Shown here piece after piece: positions 60,645 through 64,000 of a stretch of 64,000 bases of DNA (the first letter of the stretch is position 1; the number at the start of each line of letters is the position of its first letter). The position numbers and the translations under genes are program-made. The stretch comes from Berberis thunbergii (lineage: Eukaryota; Streptophyta; Magnoliopsida; Ranunculales; Berberidaceae). Location of the stretch: NCBI GenBank assembly GCA_003290165.1, contig QNQO01006985.1:1-64000 (forward strand), written 5' to 3'. Below the pieces are notes generated by a model. That model was not told the DNA's origin. It saw nothing but the letters and a program-made list of their open reading frames with translations, and did no database searches.

Positions 60645-62950
60645 AAGAAAACGCAGCCACAATAAAGTCATCAATGGGATAAGTGTGGCAAGCTCAAAAG
60701 GCCATTTCACACCAACATTGATGAATAACCCAGACAAGCATAAGCCTGGGGCTATCACCATCCGTGCCAAAGGGTAATCAAACAAGGAGTGATCATCTAC
60801 AAAACTGTGTTAAGACCATCAACAACCACCTCGAGGGTAATCAACCGTGGAGTTATTAAACTCCTACGAATCATAGTAAAACTGCACATTGATTTTTTTA
60901 ATGACCAAGGCAATTTTGACCAAAAAAAAAAATGAAACAGTATTAAAAAAAATGAAAATATGTGAAATAACCTTTACCAGTTCTCAGTAATAATTCATCC
61001 TATATAACTATGAAAAAAAAAAAAAAATTCAACATTTCAACAAGAGCTACAAGACTCTTTTTCCTTTCCTGAAAAACAATCAACACATACCTTCCTCTCT
61101 CTCTCATAAGCTATTCAAGCTTCTCCATTAGTCCCAGAATGATGAGAATACAAATCATCGAATCACTCATGACATACCTTCTTTCAAATTGTTTGAATTT
61201 CTCTGCTGTCATTTACTACATGTGCACTACTAGACTACTACTAAGCAATTTGTAGAACAAGGAGACAGCTACTAAAGCTAATTGTTGCTGGAGATTTGAT
61301 TTGGCCCTTACTTAACTAAAGACCAAGTGTCTATTATTCTTCTCTTGTCTGTTAGAATATTTTTGGAAGAACATATATATATACTACAAAATTTGATAAT
61401 CTGATCCAGGAACAACAAAAAGAATTCACAGAAATTAGACAATTTGAAGCATGTTGTTCCCAAGTACTCTACAAAGATCCAGGTTCATGGGATTTAATTA
61501 GGGTGGTCTGGGGAAACAAGGAATACAAGATAACCTGCACATTAACATTAAGTATCATCAAAAGATGTCAAAAAACTCAGTCATTGCACATCAAAAATGT
61601 TCAGCAAATGCATCTCAAAAGATGATTTATAAATTGTATGCTCAAATCTGAAACTCTCGACTCTGCTAGAATTCTATCCCCCAACCCCCTCGCAAATTTG
61701 ATAACCGTCTAAAGCTATAATGAATCCACATCAAAGAAATACAAAAACAAGAAAAAATCAAAAACAAAGAACCCTCTATGTCCAGCACTAATCCAGTATT
61801 GCCCCCAAAACAATGAAACCACGAGATATTCAGATTTGTGTTTTCGAGTTTGAAAGCCACAAATGGCTTGAAGTTTTCAAATTTCTTGAGCTTTCCTTTT
61901 GAGACATACCAACTCAGCTTGGCCTAGCCACCTTCGAAATAACTCCAAAATCTAAAGGAGGATAAAATTGGATTGTGAGCACATCTAGATCCATAGAGCT
62001 TGAACTGTTCAAAACCTTCACACTGAGTATTCTCTCTGTACTTACACACCCATTTCTCACCATTGCGAAGACCTTCCTCAATTTTCATTTGCCATCAATG
62101 CCTGTAACATCACATCTCCTATTGACTCGGCGTCATCAAGCTGCAGACTCCGTCATCAAACCATCCAACTCAGAATCTGTTTGTCTTCTCCTTTTTCAAG
62201 ATGCAATACTGACATGAGAAATTACAATACCAGCACCATTTTCTACCTTTGCCTTACCTTAAAATGAGTAAACCTCACACCACCCAATGTTATCCCAGGC
62301 ACTAGATGAGGAGAGGTGAATGGTTGGGGCCCAAGGTATCGCCAAGGATTTCCCCGGTAGCAAAATTGCTGCGTTTTGGTAATTATTGTGCATGTATAAA
62401 ATTGTAATTTGAACATTATAGTTAACCAAACATTTAAAATAACAACATGCATATCAATAGTTGAGCTAGTGGAGCAATAATAACAACTAATTGAAGCTAA
62501 TCATTATCCGTCTTCATCAACAGTATGATGGCTATTACACACACATATATATGTAACAAATAAAACAATAAAAGAAGATTCTATCAATTTGCGTAAGATT
62601 GAACAAGATGGTACCTTTAACCAATTAACTCCTTTCAAAATTATTTAAGGGGAGTCTTTGGTTGTCATGGAATCCAAATGACACCTCCATAAACTCCACA
62701 AAGCCCCAGACCAACTAAAAACAGAACTTCTCATGCCCCATATTACGCACTGCACTTGATGCCCTTTTTGCCTCAACATTTATGCCATTACACCCCAATC
62801 AAATGTCCCATAAGAGAAAATTTTCTATCAACATCCAGAACTTCCTAAGGGTTAACATTTCTAAAGAATTTGATGGACTAAAATTTGATTTGTGCGTTGA
62901 AATACATGATTTATACTAGAGAAATATGATCACCGCAATTACATAGACGC
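60645..62950. other. intergenic or intronic stretch without a supported gene
   Basis: No recognisable coding sequence on either strand. Part may be 3' UTR or intron of the minus-strand gene at the right edge. Confidence 0.35.
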
Positions 62951-62953
62951 TAA

Positions 62954-63551
62954 GGAGGCGTTTGTTTTTTTAAGTGCTTAGAAGCTAACTTCTAACTGGA
63001 GTTAAAAATTCTTATGTTTTGCTACTGAATGGATTGTTGATTAGAAGCTGTAAAATTATTTAGGTACTGAATGATTTAACAATTTTGCTCCACTAATGAG
63101 ACACATACAAGAATGGAGAGATAGTGGGTTGGAAACCCGATATTATACGATGGTGATCAATTTGTCAAATCTTTCAAAACTATTTGTTACATAATCAAAA
63201 CTTGAAAATATACATGAGAGGAAGAGTTGGAGAATGAAAAACTTGAAAAATACAGGGAAAGAAAACAAAGATGAAGGAGAGAAACAATATTTGCTTAGTG
63301 AGGAGAGGAGATTGAAGATATGTCGTCAAAATTTAGCCCTACTTGTGTTTAAGAAGATAGTGACAGCAATTGTCATTACAAAATTATTTTAAGGTTACTA
63401 TTGAAATAATTTTCGAGTCTATCACTTAGCGTTGATTGATCAGCACCTCCATGTTGCTTACTAGTTCCGAGTAAAAACAAACACTCTAAACAAAATATCT
63501 CACTTCTTATTAAGACTTCCTACTCTATTAGAAGCAAAAACAAACACCCTC
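62954..63551. mobile_element. MITE-like element, about 0.6 kb
   Basis: Left end GGAGGCGTTTGTTTTTTTAA and right end (complement) GAGGGTGTTTGTTTTTGCTT form an imperfect terminal inverted repeat of the GTGTTTGTTTTT type common in plant hAT MITEs. A third copy of the motif (AAAAACAAACACTC) lies at about 63474. The interior is non-coding. The target duplication was not recognised. Confidence 0.5.
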
Positions 63552-63873
63552 TATGAGCAACTAGCAATGGAAATTCACAAACAACCAACTAGTATCCAAT
63601 AAACTAAGATGGAATACCTGTTATAAAACTAAATCAAGTAGAAATCCACAAAATCCTTCCTAATCGAAACAATAACCATTACAATGGCTTCTAAGTTTCC
63701 ACATAACAATGACAAAATCTAGTATAACATTGGCGAAATTTTTCAGATTTCATAATATGTAAGCATTTTCCGTACAATAATCCCCAATTACCATAGAATC
63801 GTAAAGAGAAATTGAAGATTCACCAGAACACACAAAAGCAAACGACTAAAACCCTCAGAATCTAAAATTACCT

Positions 63874-64000
63874 TCACTCAGCAGTAGCGGTAGTAGCAGT
63901 GGTTGCGACTTTCTCATCTCCAGAACAACAACCAGCAGCATGGTGATGATGATGATGATGCCTGACCTTCAGCTGCTTCCTCATATCATAAGCATCTTCT
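63874..64000 (-). CDS. C-terminal coding piece of an unidentified gene, 5' part outside window
   Basis: The minus-strand frame enters at the right edge and reads EDAYDMRKQLKVR, a run of seven His, AAGCCSGDEKVATTATTATAE and a TGA. The stop is followed after two bases by GTAATTTT, a possible donor for an intron in the 3' UTR. The His run is encoded by CAT/CAC repeats. It looks like a real C-terminus (charged helix, then low-complexity tail), but I cannot name the protein from 42 residues. Confidence 0.45.
   Translation of the reverse strand, partial: EDAYDMRKQLKVRHHHHHHHAAGCCSGDEKVATTATTATAE

Noticed and set aside
1..64000. rRNA, tRNA or known ncRNA genes
   Set aside because: None recognised by eye on either strand.

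Overview
This is nuclear DNA of a flowering plant, almost certainly a eudicot. It is AT-rich, its genes are split by GT-AG introns, intergenic space is filled with nested Ty1/copia, Ty3/gypsy, hAT and Mutator-like elements, and it carries a piece of plastid DNA (psaI-ycf4). I cannot name the species.

Five cellular genes can be supported. From left to right: a two-exon mitochondrial-type ClpP protease subunit (5017-5974, +); a two-exon gene for a small predicted membrane protein resembling Arabidopsis At5g23160 (13456-15457, -); a seven-exon HD-domain metal-dependent phosphohydrolase gene spread over 15.6 kb (36760-52345, +); a two-exon CYP86B1-type cytochrome P450 (54586-56426, -); and the last coding piece of an unidentified gene running off the right edge (63874-64000, -). 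From memory of Arabidopsis, CLPP2 (At5g23140), At5g23160 and CYP86B1 (At5g23190) are close neighbours on chromosome 5, so the window looks like an ancestral gene block inflated by transposons.

Transposon layout. 1-4.8 kb: an old Mutator-like element (MULE, copy A, minus strand) with a complete 839-bp TRIM inside it. 7.0-7.7 kb: LINE scraps. 16.1-22.5 kb: a pol-less Ty3/gypsy relic with gag, a 70-bp minisatellite and an antisense coiled-coil frame, interrupted by a 1.5-kb non-autonomous hAT. 22.5-34.2 kb: a second MULE copy (B) with an OTU-like domain behind the transposase, followed by a convergent plant-mobile-domain (PMD) gene; between the two lies a 1.06-kb palindrome split by a 3.7-kb hAT with BED finger and transposase, and the PMD side holds a 321-bp hAT MITE. 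34.2-36.6 kb: a 1.92-kb solo LTR inside a small terminal-inverted-repeat element. 39.7-44.4 kb: a full-length but decayed copia element in intron 1 of the HD-domain gene, in the sense direction. Target-site duplications were read by eye for the TRIM, both hATs, the MITE, the solo LTR and the copia element, so their borders are exact.

No single novel operon-like system is present. The most unusual items are the MULE with transposase-OTU and convergent PMD genes, the palindrome between them, the near-perfect GC-rich hairpin at 57.6 kb, the minisatellite-bearing gypsy relic, and the microexons of the HD-domain gene.
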